DNA of 64,000 nt. It comes from Taibaiella chishuiensis (GTDB taxonomy: Bacteria > Bacteroidota > Bacteroidia > Chitinophagales > Chitinophagaceae). The stretch spans positions 118,524 through 182,523 of the forward strand of contig NZ_PYGD01000012.1 of NCBI RefSeq assembly GCF_003014535.1, given 5' to 3'. Below are positions 25,979 to 35,377 of this stretch, piece after piece; position 1 is the stretch's first letter; each line of letters begins with the position of its first letter. A model generated the notes under the pieces. It was not told the DNA's origin, did not search any database, and was given only the letters and a program-made list of their open reading frames with translations. A program made the position numbers and the translations under genes.

Positions 25979-26647
25979 TTAATGATCGGTAAGCGAAGCT
26001 TCGCCGCGGCCCAGGGCTATGCGCCTGCCCAGCAGGAAACAGAGATAGGTAAGCGGTATGGCCGCCACCACATCTACCGTATAGTGCACATGCTGCACCA
26101 ATACCAGGCAGCCTACCACCAGGGTGGAGAGTAAGGCGAAAGCCTTATCCCGCTTTTTCTTCAGCGACAGGAAGAAGATAAACTGCGAGGAGGTATGCCC
26201 GGAAAAGAACAGGTCTTTGGTTACAAAATTAGTTTTGCCGTAGAAAAAATTGGAAAGCGGGTCTACCAGCGGGATAAGCCCCTGCGGCGGGTTGAGCGGT
26301 ATAAAATAGATCGTGCACATACGCGTCAGCGTCAGTACGATAAAGCAATAAAGCGAGATAAGCAGCAACTGCGGATCGCGGATACACCGCAATGCCAGCA
26401 GCAGGGTAGTGCTCCAGATAAAAATAAAAATAGGGATAGACACATCGTGCGGGGGAATGGCCGCTACAATGCTATCGTCGAGGCTAAGCCCGTCACGCGA
26501 TTCGATATACTGGAAAAAAAAGGGAAATACGGTAAGAATACCGGCAAACAAAACGATGCCTATAAAAAGTCTTATTTTAAAACAATTGGCTTTATACGCT
26601 GCTTTCCAGTTAATCGGATTCAGGTTATTTTCTTCTGCTACAGACAA
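25979..26647 (-). CDS. PAP2_C-type membrane phosphatase (sphingomyelin-synthase-like)
   Basis: This 222-residue membrane protein has about five to six hydrophobic helices. The catalytic pattern of the PAP2_C/sphingomyelin synthase-like family is present: KDLFFSGHTSSQF (first His) and QHVHYTVDVVAAIP (second His and Asp), late in the chain. The family handles lipid phosphates or phospho-head-group exchange, and sphingolipid-producing Bacteroidota make this plausible. The exact reaction is unknown. A TAACTTTG promoter box lies 51 nt upstream and a terminator follows. Confidence 0.78.
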   Translation of the reverse strand: MSVAEENNLNPINWKAAYKANCFKIRLFIGIVLFAGILTVFPFFFQYIESRDGLSLDDSIVAAIPPHDVSIPIFIFIWSTTLLLALRCIRDPQLLLISLYCFIVLTLTRMCTIYFIPLNPPQGLIPLVDPLSNFFYGKTNFVTKDLFFSGHTSSQFIFFLSLKKKRDKAFALLSTLVVGCLVLVQHVHYTVDVVAAIPLTYLCFLLGRRIALGRGEASLTDH

Positions 26648-26697
26648 CTCTGGGTAATTTTAATGCTAAATAGGTATGCAGCCGCCGTGGCGGCCTG

Positions 26698-26705
26698 CAA
26701 AGTTA
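26698..26705 (-). promoter_or_regulatory. -7 promoter element of the PAP2_C gene
   Basis: TAACTTTG on the minus strand, inside the short gap between nth and the PAP2_C gene. Confidence 0.4.
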
Positions 26706-26710
26706 ACAGA

Positions 26711-27358
26711 TTATTTCTTGGATACGACGGTCTGGTAATATTTGCAAACCGGTTTAAGACCACATTCCGTGCATTTGGGCGAGCGGGCCAGGCACACATA
26801 GCGGCCATGGAGGATAAGCCAGTGGTGTGCCTTGTGAATCAGTTCCTTCGGGAAATTACGGATCAGCTGCATTTCGGCCTGTAGCGGTGTCTTGGCATTG
26901 GTCGTCAGGCCTATACGCGCCGAAACCCGGAATACGTGGGTATCTACGGCCATATTTGGCTGGTGGTCGATCACCGAAGTGATCACGTTGGCTGTTTTAC
27001 GGCCTACGCCGGGCAGTTTTACCAGTTCTTCGACGGTCAGCGGCACTTCGCCGCCAAATGCTTCTTCGAGCATAATACCGGTGCCTACCAGGTGTTTGGC
27101 TTTATTGTTGGGATAACTGATGCTCCTGATCAGGTCAAATACATCGTCCACGTCCGCTTTGGACAGGGCCCGGGCATTGGGGTATTTACGGAACAGGGCG
27201 GGGGTGGTCAGGTTTACCCTTTTATCGGTGCATTGCGCCGAAAGGATTACGGCAATAAGCAGCTGGTAGGGATTATCATACAATAATTCCGTTTCCGCTT
27301 CGGGAGCGTGCTCTTCGAAATAATCGATCACGAATTGATAGCGCTGCTGCTTCGTCAT
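26711..27358 (-). CDS. nth: Endonuclease III (DNA glycosylase/AP lyase)
   Basis: This 215-residue base-excision repair enzyme removes oxidised pyrimidines. The helix-hairpin-helix carries the catalytic lysine (LPGVGRKTANVI) and the catalytic Asp lies in MAVDTHVFRVS. A C-terminal [4Fe-4S] cluster is complete, with spacing C-x6-C-x2-C-x5-C (CLARSPKCTECGLKPVC). The start at 27358 (MTKQQRYQF) is preferred over one 13 codons upstream, because the pyrH terminator occupies that longer N-terminus. Confidence 0.97.
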   Translation of the reverse strand: MTKQQRYQFVIDYFEEHAPEAETELLYDNPYQLLIAVILSAQCTDKRVNLTTPALFRKYPNARALSKADVDDVFDLIRSISYPNNKAKHLVGTGIMLEEAFGGEVPLTVEELVKLPGVGRKTANVITSVIDHQPNMAVDTHVFRVSARIGLTTNAKTPLQAEMQLIRNFPKELIHKAHHWLILHGRYVCLARSPKCTECGLKPVCKYYQTVVSKK

Positions 27359-27381
27359 ATCCTGTGCCACCCTTGCGGGGC

Positions 27382-27410
27382 ATATAAAAGAGGACACAGT
27401 AGCTGTGTCC
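27382..27410 (-). terminator. Terminator of pyrH
   Basis: Stem GGACACAG / CTGTGTCC, then CTCTTTTAT on the minus strand, 18 nt after the pyrH stop and just before the nth start. Confidence 0.8.
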
Positions 27411-27427
27411 CCTGATTGCCAATATAA

Positions 27428-28138
27428 TTATTTTACCAGTGTGCCTACATTTTCGCCATTAACCACAGCGGTCAGGTTACCGGTTTTGTTCATGTCAAAT
27501 ACAATGATCGGCAGGTTGTTTTCCTGGCAAAGGGTGAAAGCGGTCATATCCATTACTTTCAGTTCTTTGCTGATTACCTCGTTGAACGAGATGCTTTCGT
27601 AACGTGTCGCCGTCGGATCTTTTTCCGGGTCGGCGGTATAGATGCCATCCACACGGGTACCTTTAAGGATCACATCGGCGTTGATCTCTACGGCACGCAG
27701 CGAACCGGCGGTATCGGTGGTAAAGTAAGGATTACCGGTACCGGCTCCGAAAATAACCACACGGCCTTTTTCCAGGTGGCGTATAGCCCTGCGGCGGATA
27801 TAAGGCTCTGCGATCTGCTCCATCTTAATGGCGCTCTGCAGGCGGGTTTTAACGCCTACCTTTTCCAGCGAAGCCTGGAGGGCCATACCGTTGATCATGG
27901 TGGCGAGCATACCCATATAGTCGCCCTGCGCCCGTTCGATACCGGTCTCCGCTTCGTTCATACCCCGGTAAATATTACCGCCGCCGATAACCACGGCTAC
28001 CTGGACGCCCAATGCTGCAACAGCTTTAATATCTAATGCATAACGCTCCAGCATTTTCGGGTCGAGACCAAAACTGCGGTCTCCCATTAAGGATTCGCCT
28101 GAAAGTTTGAGCAGTATTCTGTTGTACTTAGGTGCCAT
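27428..28138 (-). CDS. pyrH: UMP kinase
   Basis: This 236-residue amino-acid-kinase-fold enzyme phosphorylates UMP to UDP. Characteristic parts are [13 protein letters not shown] at the start, [11 protein letters not shown], the [15 protein letters not shown] segment, [34 protein letters not shown] and [15 protein letters not shown]. The start at 28138 (MAPKYNRI) matches the family; six extra codons upstream are unlikely. manC follows upstream by 57 nt on the same strand, and the two may share a transcript. Confidence 0.97.
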   Translation of the reverse strand: MAPKYNRILLKLSGESLMGDRSFGLDPKMLERYALDIKAVAALGVQVAVVIGGGNIYRGMNEAETGIERAQGDYMGMLATMINGMALQASLEKVGVKTRLQSAIKMEQIAEPYIRRRAIRHLEKGRVVIFGAGTGNPYFTTDTAGSLRAVEINADVILKGTRVDGIYTADPEKDPTATRYESISFNEVISKELKVMDMTAFTLCQENNLPIIVFDMNKTGNLTAVVNGENVGTLVK

Positions 28139-28194
28139 GTGTGTCTGTATGTTCAATGTTTGAAATAATAAAAATCGCTGTAGGACCCCGGTCG

Positions 28195-29283
28195 TTACAA
28201 AAACTTCTCGCCTTTGTTCCGTTTTACCTCTGCCACATATTCCTTGATCTGCTGCTCGCGGTTACGTTCGCATACCAGCAGGATCTCGGGGGTATCGATC
28301 ACGATAAACTGGTCGAGCCCCTGGAGTACCACCAGCTTTTCGGCCGGTGCTTTTACCATGCAATGCGAGGCATCGATCACCATTACGTTTTTACCATATA
28401 CGGCATTGCCGAGGTAGTCTTTTTCCGAGTGCTCGTAGGCCGATTCCCAGGTACCCAGGTCGCTCCAGCCAAACGAAGCCGGCATCACATATACATTCTC
28501 GGCCTTTTCGAGTATACCGTAGTCGATCGAGATATTGGTGCATTGGGAGTAGAGGCGTTCCATGGCCATGGCCTCTTTCGGGGTGTTGAGCACGTCGCGG
28601 GCCTGTACGAATACGTCGTTGAGCTCGGGCAGGTGCTGGGCAAAGGCTTCCAGCACGGTTTGTACATTCCAGGCAAAAATGCCGGAGTTCCAGAGAAAAT
28701 CGCCGGATTTCAGGAAGGTGCGGGCCAGGTCGAGATTGGGTTTTTCGGTAAAGGTCTTTACTTTAAACACCTTCTCGTGGCTGTCGTTATCCATTTGGTA
28801 CTGGATATAACCGTAGCCGGTATCGGGCCGGGTAGGTTTGATGCCCAGGGTAAGCAGGGCATTGTGATGTCCTACAAAATCGAGGGCGTCGTACACATGC
28901 CGCTCAAATATGCGTTCGTCCATGATCAGGTGATCGGCAGGACTGATAATGAGGTTGGCCTTTGGATTTAACGCGTGGATCTTATGCGAGATATAAGCGG
29001 CGCTGGGCGCGGTGTTTTTACGGAAGGGCTCGCCGATGATATTGGCGGGATCGAGCTCGGGCAGGTGTTCCTGGCAGAGCGTTACGTAAGATTCGTGGGT
29101 AATTACATATATATTTTCCTTCGGACAGATATCCTTAAAGCGGTTATAGGTCCATTGCAAAAGGCTTTTTCCTGTGCCCAGTAAATCGAGGAACTGTTTG
29201 GGGAATTTTTGGCGGCTTTCGGGCCAGAAACGGCTGCCGATACCGCCGGCCATTATAGCAACATAGTTGTTGTGAATACTCAT
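28195..29283 (-). CDS. manC: Mannose-1-phosphate guanylyltransferase
   Basis: This 362-residue enzyme makes GDP-mannose from mannose 1-phosphate and GTP. The pyrophosphorylase signature [18 protein letters not shown] is at the N-terminus, with [31 protein letters not shown] and [12 protein letters not shown] following in family order. It is the short type without the phosphomannose isomerase domain. GDP-mannose would feed surface glycans, and a separate HddC-like guanylyltransferase at 18798-19490 handles heptose. Confidence 0.94.
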   Translation of the reverse strand: MSIHNNYVAIMAGGIGSRFWPESRQKFPKQFLDLLGTGKSLLQWTYNRFKDICPKENIYVITHESYVTLCQEHLPELDPANIIGEPFRKNTAPSAAYISHKIHALNPKANLIISPADHLIMDERIFERHVYDALDFVGHHNALLTLGIKPTRPDTGYGYIQYQMDNDSHEKVFKVKTFTEKPNLDLARTFLKSGDFLWNSGIFAWNVQTVLEAFAQHLPELNDVFVQARDVLNTPKEAMAMERLYSQCTNISIDYGILEKAENVYVMPASFGWSDLGTWESAYEHSEKDYLGNAVYGKNVMVIDASHCMVKAPAEKLVVLQGLDQFIVIDTPEILLVCERNREQQIKEYVAEVKRNKGEKFL

Positions 29284-29306
29284 TACCTGTGTTTAGAATC
29301 GAGTTG

Positions 29307-29314
29307 CAAAATTA
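29307..29314 (-). promoter_or_regulatory. -7 promoter element of manC
   Basis: TAATTTTG on the minus strand, 24 nt before the manC start. Confidence 0.4.
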
Positions 29315-29413
29315 AAGAGAATTTTGCTAAAAACCGGGGTAAGATAACAAGCCGCCATGGGCAAGGGCTGTAGCGATATCTGCGGCCGTCCGGGCATTAT
29401 TTCGCATATTAAT

Positions 29414-29444
29414 TTGGCGCAGAGCTGTAACCGGAGTATTTTTG
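29414..29444 (+). promoter_or_regulatory. Promoter of feoA
   Basis: TTG (29414-29416) and TATTTTTG (29437-29444) are separated by 20 nt, the canonical Bacteroidota housekeeping arrangement. The predicted start point near 29450 is only a few bases before ATG 29457. Confidence 0.7.
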
Positions 29445-29456
29445 TACAAAGATTTT

Positions 29457-29684
29457 ATGTTGTTTCGTTTATCAGATCTCAAAAACGGCGCGAAGGGCAT
29501 CATCCAGCAGTTTGATGATAACGACGCCAAAGTGAAATTGATGGAAATGGGCTGCATCCCCGGCGAAGCAGTCTCTGTTGAGGCTATTGCCCCCTTCGGC
29601 GACCCGATCGCGATCCAGGTATCGGGCTACCGCCTGAGCCTGCGCAAGAATGAAGCCATGCATATCTGGGTAGAAGTGGGCTGA
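29457..29684 (+). CDS. feoA: FeoA-domain protein
   Basis: This 75-residue SH3-like protein belongs to the FeoA family, which assists the ferrous-iron transporter FeoB. Family features are the LSDLKNGAKGIIQQFD start, KLMEMGCIPGEAVSVE and the final GYRLSLRKNEAMHIWVE. The ATG at 29457 is chosen because the -7 promoter box overlaps the upstream TTG start. FeoB is not nearby, so the partner must be elsewhere. The next gene is nadD, 43 nt downstream. Confidence 0.9.
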   Translation: MLFRLSDLKNGAKGIIQQFDDNDAKVKLMEMGCIPGEAVSVEAIAPFGDPIAIQVSGYRLSLRKNEAMHIWVEVG

Positions 29685-29727
29685 TCCCATGCCCGCACAC
29701 CGTTAATTTTACTGCTACAGCAAGGAA

Positions 29728-30303
29728 ATGAATATTGGTCTCTATTTTGGCAGCTTTAATCCTATTCATACCGGCCACCTGATTATTGCCAGCCACGTAT
29801 TGGAACACTCCGACCTGGATAAGATCTGGTTCGTTGTTTCGCCGCATAACCCGCTTAAAGAGTCGCATACGTTGCTGAACGAGTATGACCGGCTGCACCT
29901 GGCCGAGTTGGCGATTAAGAATAATCCCCGTTTCCGGGTCAGCAATGTCGAGTTTCACCTGCCCAAGCCTTCTTACACCATCGACACGCTTGCTTACCTG
30001 AGCGAGAAATTTCCCCTCGAAAAGTTTACGGTGATCATGGGCAGCGACAGCTACCAGAACCTGCCACGCTGGAAGAATTACCAGACTATACTGGAATACT
30101 ACAAGATCGTGGTTTTCGAAAGACCGGGTTTCCTGGTCGACCGCGATGCTTTGCCGGCCAATGTATCGGTGGTAAAGGCGCCTTTGCTCGAAATATCCTC
30201 CACCCATATCCGTACCCAGGTCAAAGAGGGGCGTTCGATCCGCTACCTGGTGCCCGATGCCGTAGCCGAATGTATTGCCGAAAACCGGTATTATTCGAAG
30301 TAG
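29728..30303 (+). CDS. nadD: Nicotinate-nucleotide adenylyltransferase
   Basis: This 191-residue nucleotidyltransferase transfers AMP to nicotinate mononucleotide in NAD synthesis. The ATP-binding motif GSFNPIHTGHLIIA is at residues 8-21, PHNPLKESHTLL and FIMGSDSY-like VIMGSDSYQNLPRW follow, and the ISSTHIRTQVKEGRSIRYLV end is the family's second signature. Length is normal. It probably shares a transcript with feoA and is followed by a tandem repeat. Confidence 0.96.
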   Translation: MNIGLYFGSFNPIHTGHLIIASHVLEHSDLDKIWFVVSPHNPLKESHTLLNEYDRLHLAELAIKNNPRFRVSNVEFHLPKPSYTIDTLAYLSEKFPLEKFTVIMGSDSYQNLPRWKNYQTILEYYKIVVFERPGFLVDRDALPANVSVVKAPLLEISSTHIRTQVKEGRSIRYLVPDAVAECIAENRYYSK

Positions 30304-30326
30304 GTACCCGGATAGGAGATATCAGG

Positions 30327-30382
30327 TTTTAGATAATAGATTTTAGATAATAGATTTTAGATAATAGATTTTAGATAATAGC
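30327..30382 (+). repeat. Four tandem copies of a 14-bp AT-rich unit
   Basis: TTTTAGATAATAGA is repeated head to tail four times; the last copy has one mismatch at its end. It lies between nadD and rarA in otherwise non-coding DNA. Confidence 0.95.
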
Positions 30383-30501
30383 AGTTTGGATAGCCGGAAA
30401 ATTTTCAGCTTATTTCCCGGCCGTTTGATTTTTGGTTTCCCTGCATCAGGACAAAAGAAGATTACTCCTCTCCTCTCTACTCAATACCCACTACCCACTA
30501 C

Positions 30502-31779
30502 TCAATACCCATACTTCTCCTTCCAGCAATGGCGCAGGTACTCCCTTTGCCGTTGTTCTGCCGCATTATCGCCGGGATTATAGAGCTGCAGCCCGGCTAC
30601 CTGGTCGGGCATAAATTCCTGCGCTGCAAAATTGCCGGGGTAATCGTGGGCATATTTATAATTATCGCCGTAACCGATTTCTTTCATCAGTTTGGTCGGT
30701 GCATTACGGATATGCAGCGGTACCGGCAGGTCACCCGTTTGCTTCACCAGGGCCTGTGCATCGTTGATGGCCATATAAGCCGCATTGCTCTTTACCGACG
30801 AGGCCAGGTAGGTAACGGCTTGCGACAGGATGATCCGGCACTCGGGGTAACCGATCATCTCTACGGCCTGGAAGCAGGAGGTAGCCAGCAACAGGGCGTT
30901 GGGATTGGCATTGCCGATGTCTTCGCTGGCAAGGATCAGCAACCTGCGGGCGATAAACTTAGGGTCTTCGCCGCCTTCGATCATACGGGCCAGGTAGTAT
31001 ACGGCGGCATTGGGATCGCTGCCCCTGATGGATTTGATAAAAGCCGAGATAATATCGTAATGCTGTTCGCCGCTCTTATCGTACAGGGCCATCTTGCGTT
31101 GTACGATCTGTTGTACCTTGTTGTTGGTAATATCGCGCTGGTGGGCGGGCAGGCTTTGTACCACCAGCTCCAGCAGGTTGAGTATGCGGCGGCCGTCGCC
31201 CCCGCTCAGCTGGATCAGCGCTTCCCATTCTTTCATCGTCACGCCTTGGTTCCTGAGCCATTCGTCCTGTTCCAGTGCCCGGTTCACGATCTGTTTCAGA
31301 TCGTCGGCCGTAAAGGCTTCGAGTATATATACCTGGCAGCGGCTCAGCAGGGCGCTGATCACTTCAAACGAAGGGTTCTCGGTCGTAGCGCCGATCAGGG
31401 TAATGATGCCTTTCTCCACCGCGCCCAGCAGGCTGTCCTGCTGCGCCTTATTGAACCGGTGTATCTCGTCGATAAACAGCACGGCCTTGCCCGCCTTACG
31501 CGATAACTCGATCACGCCGCGTACTTCCTTTACACCGCTTTCGATGGCGCTGAGCTGGAAGTAGGGCATGTCCATCTGGTGGGCTATAATCTGTGCCAGG
31601 GTGGTCTTACCGACGCCGGGCGGTCCCCAGAACAGCAGGGACTGGAGCTGGCGGTTTTCGATCATATTGCGCAATACCTTACCCGGTCCCACCAGGTGTT
31701 GCTGGCCTATAAACTCGTCGAGGTTCCGGGGACGCATGCGTTCCGCTAAGGGGATGTTATTATTTATTGCGGCGGACAT
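30502..31779 (-). CDS. rarA: Replication-associated recombination protein A (AAA+ ATPase)
   Basis: This 425-residue clamp-loader-like ATPase (RarA/MgsA) acts at stalled replication forks. Walker A is [14 protein letters not shown], Walker [17 protein letters not shown], sensor 1 [10 protein letters not shown] and the arginine-finger region LLSRCQVY. The C-terminal tetramerisation region ([37 protein letters not shown]) is complete. The start at 31779 gives the usual N-terminal [17 protein letters not shown]. It is divergent from a thioredoxin-like gene. Confidence 0.96.
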   Translation of the reverse strand: MSAAINNNIPLAERMRPRNLDEFIGQQHLVGPGKVLRNMIENRQLQSLLFWGPPGVGKTTLAQIIAHQMDMPYFQLSAIESGVKEVRGVIELSRKAGKAVLFIDEIHRFNKAQQDSLLGAVEKGIITLIGATTENPSFEVISALLSRCQVYILEAFTADDLKQIVNRALEQDEWLRNQGVTMKEWEALIQLSGGDGRRILNLLELVVQSLPAHQRDITNNKVQQIVQRKMALYDKSGEQHYDIISAFIKSIRGSDPNAAVYYLARMIEGGEDPKFIARRLLILASEDIGNANPNALLLATSCFQAVEMIGYPECRIILSQAVTYLASSVKSNAAYMAINDAQALVKQTGDLPVPLHIRNAPTKLMKEIGYGDNYKYAHDYPGNFAAQEFMPDQVAGLQLYNPGDNAAEQRQREYLRHCWKEKYGY

Positions 31780-31798
31780 GGTTATAAATTGTTTGTAT

Positions 31799-31806
31799 TA
31801 TTTTTG
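31799..31806 (+). promoter_or_regulatory. -7 promoter element of the thioredoxin-like gene
   Basis: TATTTTTG, 35 nt before the start of the 169-residue protein. Confidence 0.5.
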
Positions 31807-31841
31807 AAACGGCAATTGTATGCCCGTTTAAAAAATATCCG

Positions 31842-32351
31842 ATGTTAAAAAAAATACTGGCGCTCTCCGCAGCCCTGCTTGGTCTGAATACCTTATCGCC
31901 TGCACAACAAAAAGAAGAGGCAAAGGTTTCGTACCGCGAGATAGGTTCTGTATTGCCGCCTATGCGTGTCATCAGCAGGGATAGTGTAGAATACCCGGCA
32001 GCAAGCTTTAAGGACGATCATAATTTTTTCCTTGTGCTTTTCAATCCCACCTGCGGCCACTGTATCCATATGGGGGTTGCGATAGGCGAACACGAATCCG
32101 ACTTCAAAGATAATAAGGTATTGTTTCTGGCAGGCGGACAAATGCTGCCTTATCTCAAATCCTTTTTTGAACAGACCAAGCTCGGCGAGCATCCTGCCAT
32201 CAAAGTGGGTATAGACAGCGCCCAGACCGTCGACCGCTTATTTTCCTATAAAATGCTGCCCCAGATCAATATCTACGATAAGCACCGGGTGCTGATCAAG
32301 AGTTTTTACGGCGATACGCCGCTCGATTCCCTGCGGAAATACGCGCACTAA
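31842..32351 (+). CDS. Exported thioredoxin-like protein
   Basis: This 169-residue protein has a signal peptide (MLKKILALSAALLGLNTLSPAQ). The fold pattern is that of TlpA/AhpC-like thioredoxins: an FFLVLFNPTCGHCIHMG strand and helix with a CGHC redox motif near residue 72, and a later cis-Pro region in MLPQINIYDKH. It would act on disulfides in the periplasm, possibly in cytochrome c or envelope protein maturation. It stands alone, with its own terminator. Confidence 0.82.
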   Translation: MLKKILALSAALLGLNTLSPAQQKEEAKVSYREIGSVLPPMRVISRDSVEYPAASFKDDHNFFLVLFNPTCGHCIHMGVAIGEHESDFKDNKVLFLAGGQMLPYLKSFFEQTKLGEHPAIKVGIDSAQTVDRLFSYKMLPQINIYDKHRVLIKSFYGDTPLDSLRKYAH

Positions 32352-32366
32352 GCGCTGAAGATAAAC

Positions 32367-32398
32367 AATGCCCGGAGCCATCAGGTTCCGGGCATTTT
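32367..32398. terminator. Bidirectional hairpin terminator
   Basis: Stem AATGCCCGGA / TCCGGGCATT followed by TTTCG, between converging genes. Confidence 0.75.
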
Positions 32399-32408
32399 CG
32401 TTTGCGTG

Positions 32409-33353
32409 CTATAAATGCCGGAGGTAGTACAGGAGGGTCTCGCCCACGGCCTGTAAGGTGTGTTTGTCGATCACTGACATGTTATCGCGGTGCGTATGCC
32501 AGTGTTCCGGGAAACCCGTTTCCGAATGCCGGGGCAGGTGGATCATGTCGATCGTGGGTATATGCCGTATGGTATTGACTGGTACATGATCGTCGGTAAT
32601 ATAACCTTCTTTCTCCGTGGGGAAATAGGCGCTATGACCGGCTGCCGCTGCGGCCTGCCATACGGCATCCACTACCGGGCTCGCGTATTGCCGGGAGAAG
32701 CCTTCCATGGGGAAACGGGCCTTGCTGCCGCCCACCATATCGAGCAGAATACCGGCTTCGGCCGTATAACCGGCCACATGCGGGTTATGGCACCAGTATT
32801 GTGTGCCCAGGGCGTATGAGGCGTCCTGCCATTCATCTTTACCATAGTCCTCCACATCGGCAAGCAGGATATCGACGCCCACGGTGCCGCGGCCCGGGGC
32901 GCTGTTTTGCAATACCCGTGCCAGTTCGAGCAGTACGGCCGTACCGCTGGCGCCGTCATCGGCGCCGTCTATGGCCTGTTTCTTTTTTTTACGGTCCCGG
33001 TCGGCCCAGGGGCGCGAGTCCCAGTGGGCCAGCAGCAGGATGCGGCGTGTGGCCGCGGGGTTGATAACGCCTACCAGGTTGATACAACGCAGGCTGGTAG
33101 CGCCATCGCCGGCGGTAACGGTAACCTGTTGCCGGTACACGGTATCGCAATACTGTGCCAGCTTTTGCCCGAGCCAGGCTGCGCAGGCCAGTTGCGCCGG
33201 GCTATTGGGCACCCTTGGGCCAAAGGCCACCTGGCGCGCCGTAAAGGCGTAGGCCGAGTCGGCATTAAAGCCGTTGCCACCTGTCGTTTGCCGGCCATAA
33301 GCAATGCCCGTCAGCAACAGGGAAAACAGCCCGGAGATCAGTATTCTTTTCAT
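32409..33353 (-). CDS. M28-family zinc peptidase / glutaminyl cyclase-like
   Basis: This 314-residue exported protein has its start at 33353 (MKRILISGLFSLLLTGIAYG signal peptide). Zinc-site residues of the M28 family are visible: AHWDSRP (His), DGADDGASGTAVLLELA (bridging Asp), DVEDYG (acid pair), LLDMVGG (Asp) and a late IHLPRHSETGFPEHWHTHRDN (His). This order fits glutaminyl-peptide cyclotransferase-like members as well as aminopeptidases, so the reaction is left open. A 56-codon in-frame upstream extension lacks coding character and is rejected. Confidence 0.88.
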   Translation of the reverse strand: MKRILISGLFSLLLTGIAYGRQTTGGNGFNADSAYAFTARQVAFGPRVPNSPAQLACAAWLGQKLAQYCDTVYRQQVTVTAGDGATSLRCINLVGVINPAATRRILLLAHWDSRPWADRDRKKKKQAIDGADDGASGTAVLLELARVLQNSAPGRGTVGVDILLADVEDYGKDEWQDASYALGTQYWCHNPHVAGYTAEAGILLDMVGGSKARFPMEGFSRQYASPVVDAVWQAAAAAGHSAYFPTEKEGYITDDHVPVNTIRHIPTIDMIHLPRHSETGFPEHWHTHRDNMSVIDKHTLQAVGETLLYYLRHL

Positions 33354-33502
33354 GATAAAACCGGCAGGACACAGGCGCCCGCCGGCGGCAAGGTAAAACA
33401 AATGCCGGACAGGCCCCTGCAATATTTGCACGGGGTGATTAATAAACAAAAACAGGCAATAAAAAAACTCAAATTTCTTGGATTTTACCCGGGAGCTTTC
33501 TT

Positions 33503-33510
33503 TATTTTTG
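33503..33510 (+). promoter_or_regulatory. -7 promoter element of purA
   Basis: TATTTTTG with a TTG at 33478-33480 (22-nt spacing), about 24 nt before the purA start. Confidence 0.55.
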
Positions 33511-33533
33511 CCCTTTCGCATTAAAAATCCAAC

Positions 33534-34799
33534 ATGGTTGACGTATTAATTGGCTTGCAATGGGGTGATGAGGGAAAGGGTAAAATCGTAGACTACCTGG
33601 CTGCTCATTATGATATTATCGCCCGTTTTCAGGGTGGCCCGAACGCCGGACATACTTTGTATGTAAACGGATCGAAAGTAGTATTAAGAACCATACCTTC
33701 CGGTGTGTTTCATGAAAAAACACTGAACCTTATCGGTAACGGTGTCGTAATCGACCCGGTTACTTTACAGGAAGAAATAGAAGGGTTGAAAAAGCTGGGC
33801 GTAGCCCTGGAGCACAACCTCTTCATCTCTCATAAAGCCCACCTGATCCTGCCAACGCACCGTGCGCTGGATGCTGCGTCAGAGCATGCAAAAGGCAAAG
33901 AGAAAATCGGTTCTACGCTGAAAGGTATCGGTCCGGCCTATATGGATAAAACCGGCCGTAACGGCCTCAGGGTAGGCGATATACTGGCGCCAAACTGGGA
34001 AGAACGTTACGAGCGCCTGAAAGGCAAGCATCTCGATATGCTGCGTCTTTATGATGAAGTGCCCGACTGGCAAAGCTGGGAGGCAGCCTTCTTCGAAGCG
34101 GTGGCTTACCTGCGTACGCTCAATATCGTTAACGGCGAATACTGGCTGAACAATCATTTGCAACAGGGTAAAAAAGTACTGGCCGAAGGCGCCCAGGGCA
34201 GTATGCTCGATGTGGACTACGGTACCTATCCTTTTGTAACCTCTTCCAATACCATCTCGGCCGGCGTATGTACCGGCCTGGGTGTAGCGCCGTCCAAAAT
34301 CGGCGAAGTATACGGTATTACCAAGGCATATTGCACCCGTGTAGGCGGCGGCCCGTTCCCTACCGAACTGCACGACGAAACAGGCGAACGCCTGCGTGCT
34401 GCCGGTCATGAATTCGGGGCTGTTACCAAACGTCCGCGCCGTTGCGGATGGATGGACCTGGTAGCTCTGCGTTACGTATCGATGCTGAGCGGCGTTACCC
34501 GTCTTATCGTAACCAAGGCCGATGTACTGGATGAGTTTGAAGAGATTAAAGTCGCTTCGGCTTACCAGATCGATGGTCAGCAAACCGAAGAATTCCCGTT
34601 TGATATATGCGACAGGGATATAGCGCCGGTATACGAGTCGTTCGCCGGTTGGGAAACCAGTATCAGCACCTGCACCTCGCATGAACAACTGCCGGAATCT
34701 TTTAAAAGTTATTGTAGATTTGTAGAAGAATACCTGAAGATCCGTATCCAGTTTATTTCCAACGGAACCGGCCGGGATCAGCTTTTGGCACTGTTTTAA
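33534..34799 (+). CDS. purA: Adenylosuccinate synthetase
   Basis: This 421-residue enzyme makes adenylosuccinate from IMP, aspartate and GTP. The GTP loop GLQWGDEGKGKIVDYLA, IMP-binding GGPNAGHTLY, KGIGPAYMDKTGRNGLR, EGAQGSMLDVDYGTYPFVT, GVAPSKIGEVYGITKAYCTRVG (as parts) and the KRPRRCGWMDLVALR segment are all present. The start right after the promoter is unambiguous. A Lys/Asp-rich gene follows 112 nt later. Confidence 0.98.
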   Translation: MVDVLIGLQWGDEGKGKIVDYLAAHYDIIARFQGGPNAGHTLYVNGSKVVLRTIPSGVFHEKTLNLIGNGVVIDPVTLQEEIEGLKKLGVALEHNLFISHKAHLILPTHRALDAASEHAKGKEKIGSTLKGIGPAYMDKTGRNGLRVGDILAPNWEERYERLKGKHLDMLRLYDEVPDWQSWEAAFFEAVAYLRTLNIVNGEYWLNNHLQQGKKVLAEGAQGSMLDVDYGTYPFVTSSNTISAGVCTGLGVAPSKIGEVYGITKAYCTRVGGGPFPTELHDETGERLRAAGHEFGAVTKRPRRCGWMDLVALRYVSMLSGVTRLIVTKADVLDEFEEIKVASAYQIDGQQTEEFPFDICDRDIAPVYESFAGWETSISTCTSHEQLPESFKSYCRFVEEYLKIRIQFISNGTGRDQLLALF

Positions 34800-34911
34800 G
34801 CGGGCAAAATTTATTTTCCGATAATTTTCCCAAAAAGATTTTGTCAAATCAAAAAACAATTAAAAATTTACATCGAAAATTATACAACCAGCAAATAATA
34901 GTTCGTGTGCT

Positions 34912-35364
34912 ATGAAATCCAATTCAGAAAAAAAGACAGCGGCGAAAAAGGCCGCTCCGGCAAAAAAAAGCGCTGCGCCTAAAAAAGATAGCAAAGCAAA
35001 AGGCGTTGAATCAGAGGACGATGATGATAATGATGAGTTATTTGACGATGAAACACCCAAGAAAAAAGTAGCTGCTGCAAAGGCTTCTCCCAAAAAGTCA
35101 AAAGCAGATGACGATGATGATGACGACGACGATGACGAGGATGATGACTTTGACGAGGATGATGATTTCAAAGAGGTTGATGATTTCGCTGACGAAGACC
35201 CGGACTTTGAAGAATTCGATATCCCGAAATCAAAGAAAACCAGCTCCGGTAGCGGCGCAGGTAAAAAGAAAGCGGGAGACGATGACCTGGACGATGACTT
35301 CAGCGACCTCGGTTTCTTTAACGATGGTGGTGGCTTTGACGATGACGACGATGACGATTACTAA
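34912..35364 (+). CDS. Lys/Asp-rich low-complexity protein of unknown function
   Basis: This 150-residue protein has extreme composition. Residues 1-31 are Lys/Ala-rich with AAKKAAPAKK repeats, like histone H1 tails. The remainder alternates poly-Asp/Glu blocks (runs of up to ten Asp) with short Lys patches (PKKKVAAAKASPKKSK), and ends on seven Asp and Tyr. No signal peptide, globular domain or known motif is visible, and the chain should be disordered. It stays open over 453 nt and ends 13 nt before pabB, so it is probably translated and linked to purA/pabB expression. A nucleic-acid or chromatin-related role is a guess from composition. Confidence 0.7.
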   Translation: MKSNSEKKTAAKKAAPAKKSAAPKKDSKAKGVESEDDDDNDELFDDETPKKKVAAAKASPKKSKADDDDDDDDDDEDDDFDEDDDFKEVDDFADEDPDFEEFDIPKSKKTSSGSGAGKKKAGDDDLDDDFSDLGFFNDGGGFDDDDDDDY

Positions 35365-35377
35365 TTGATCGAACTTA

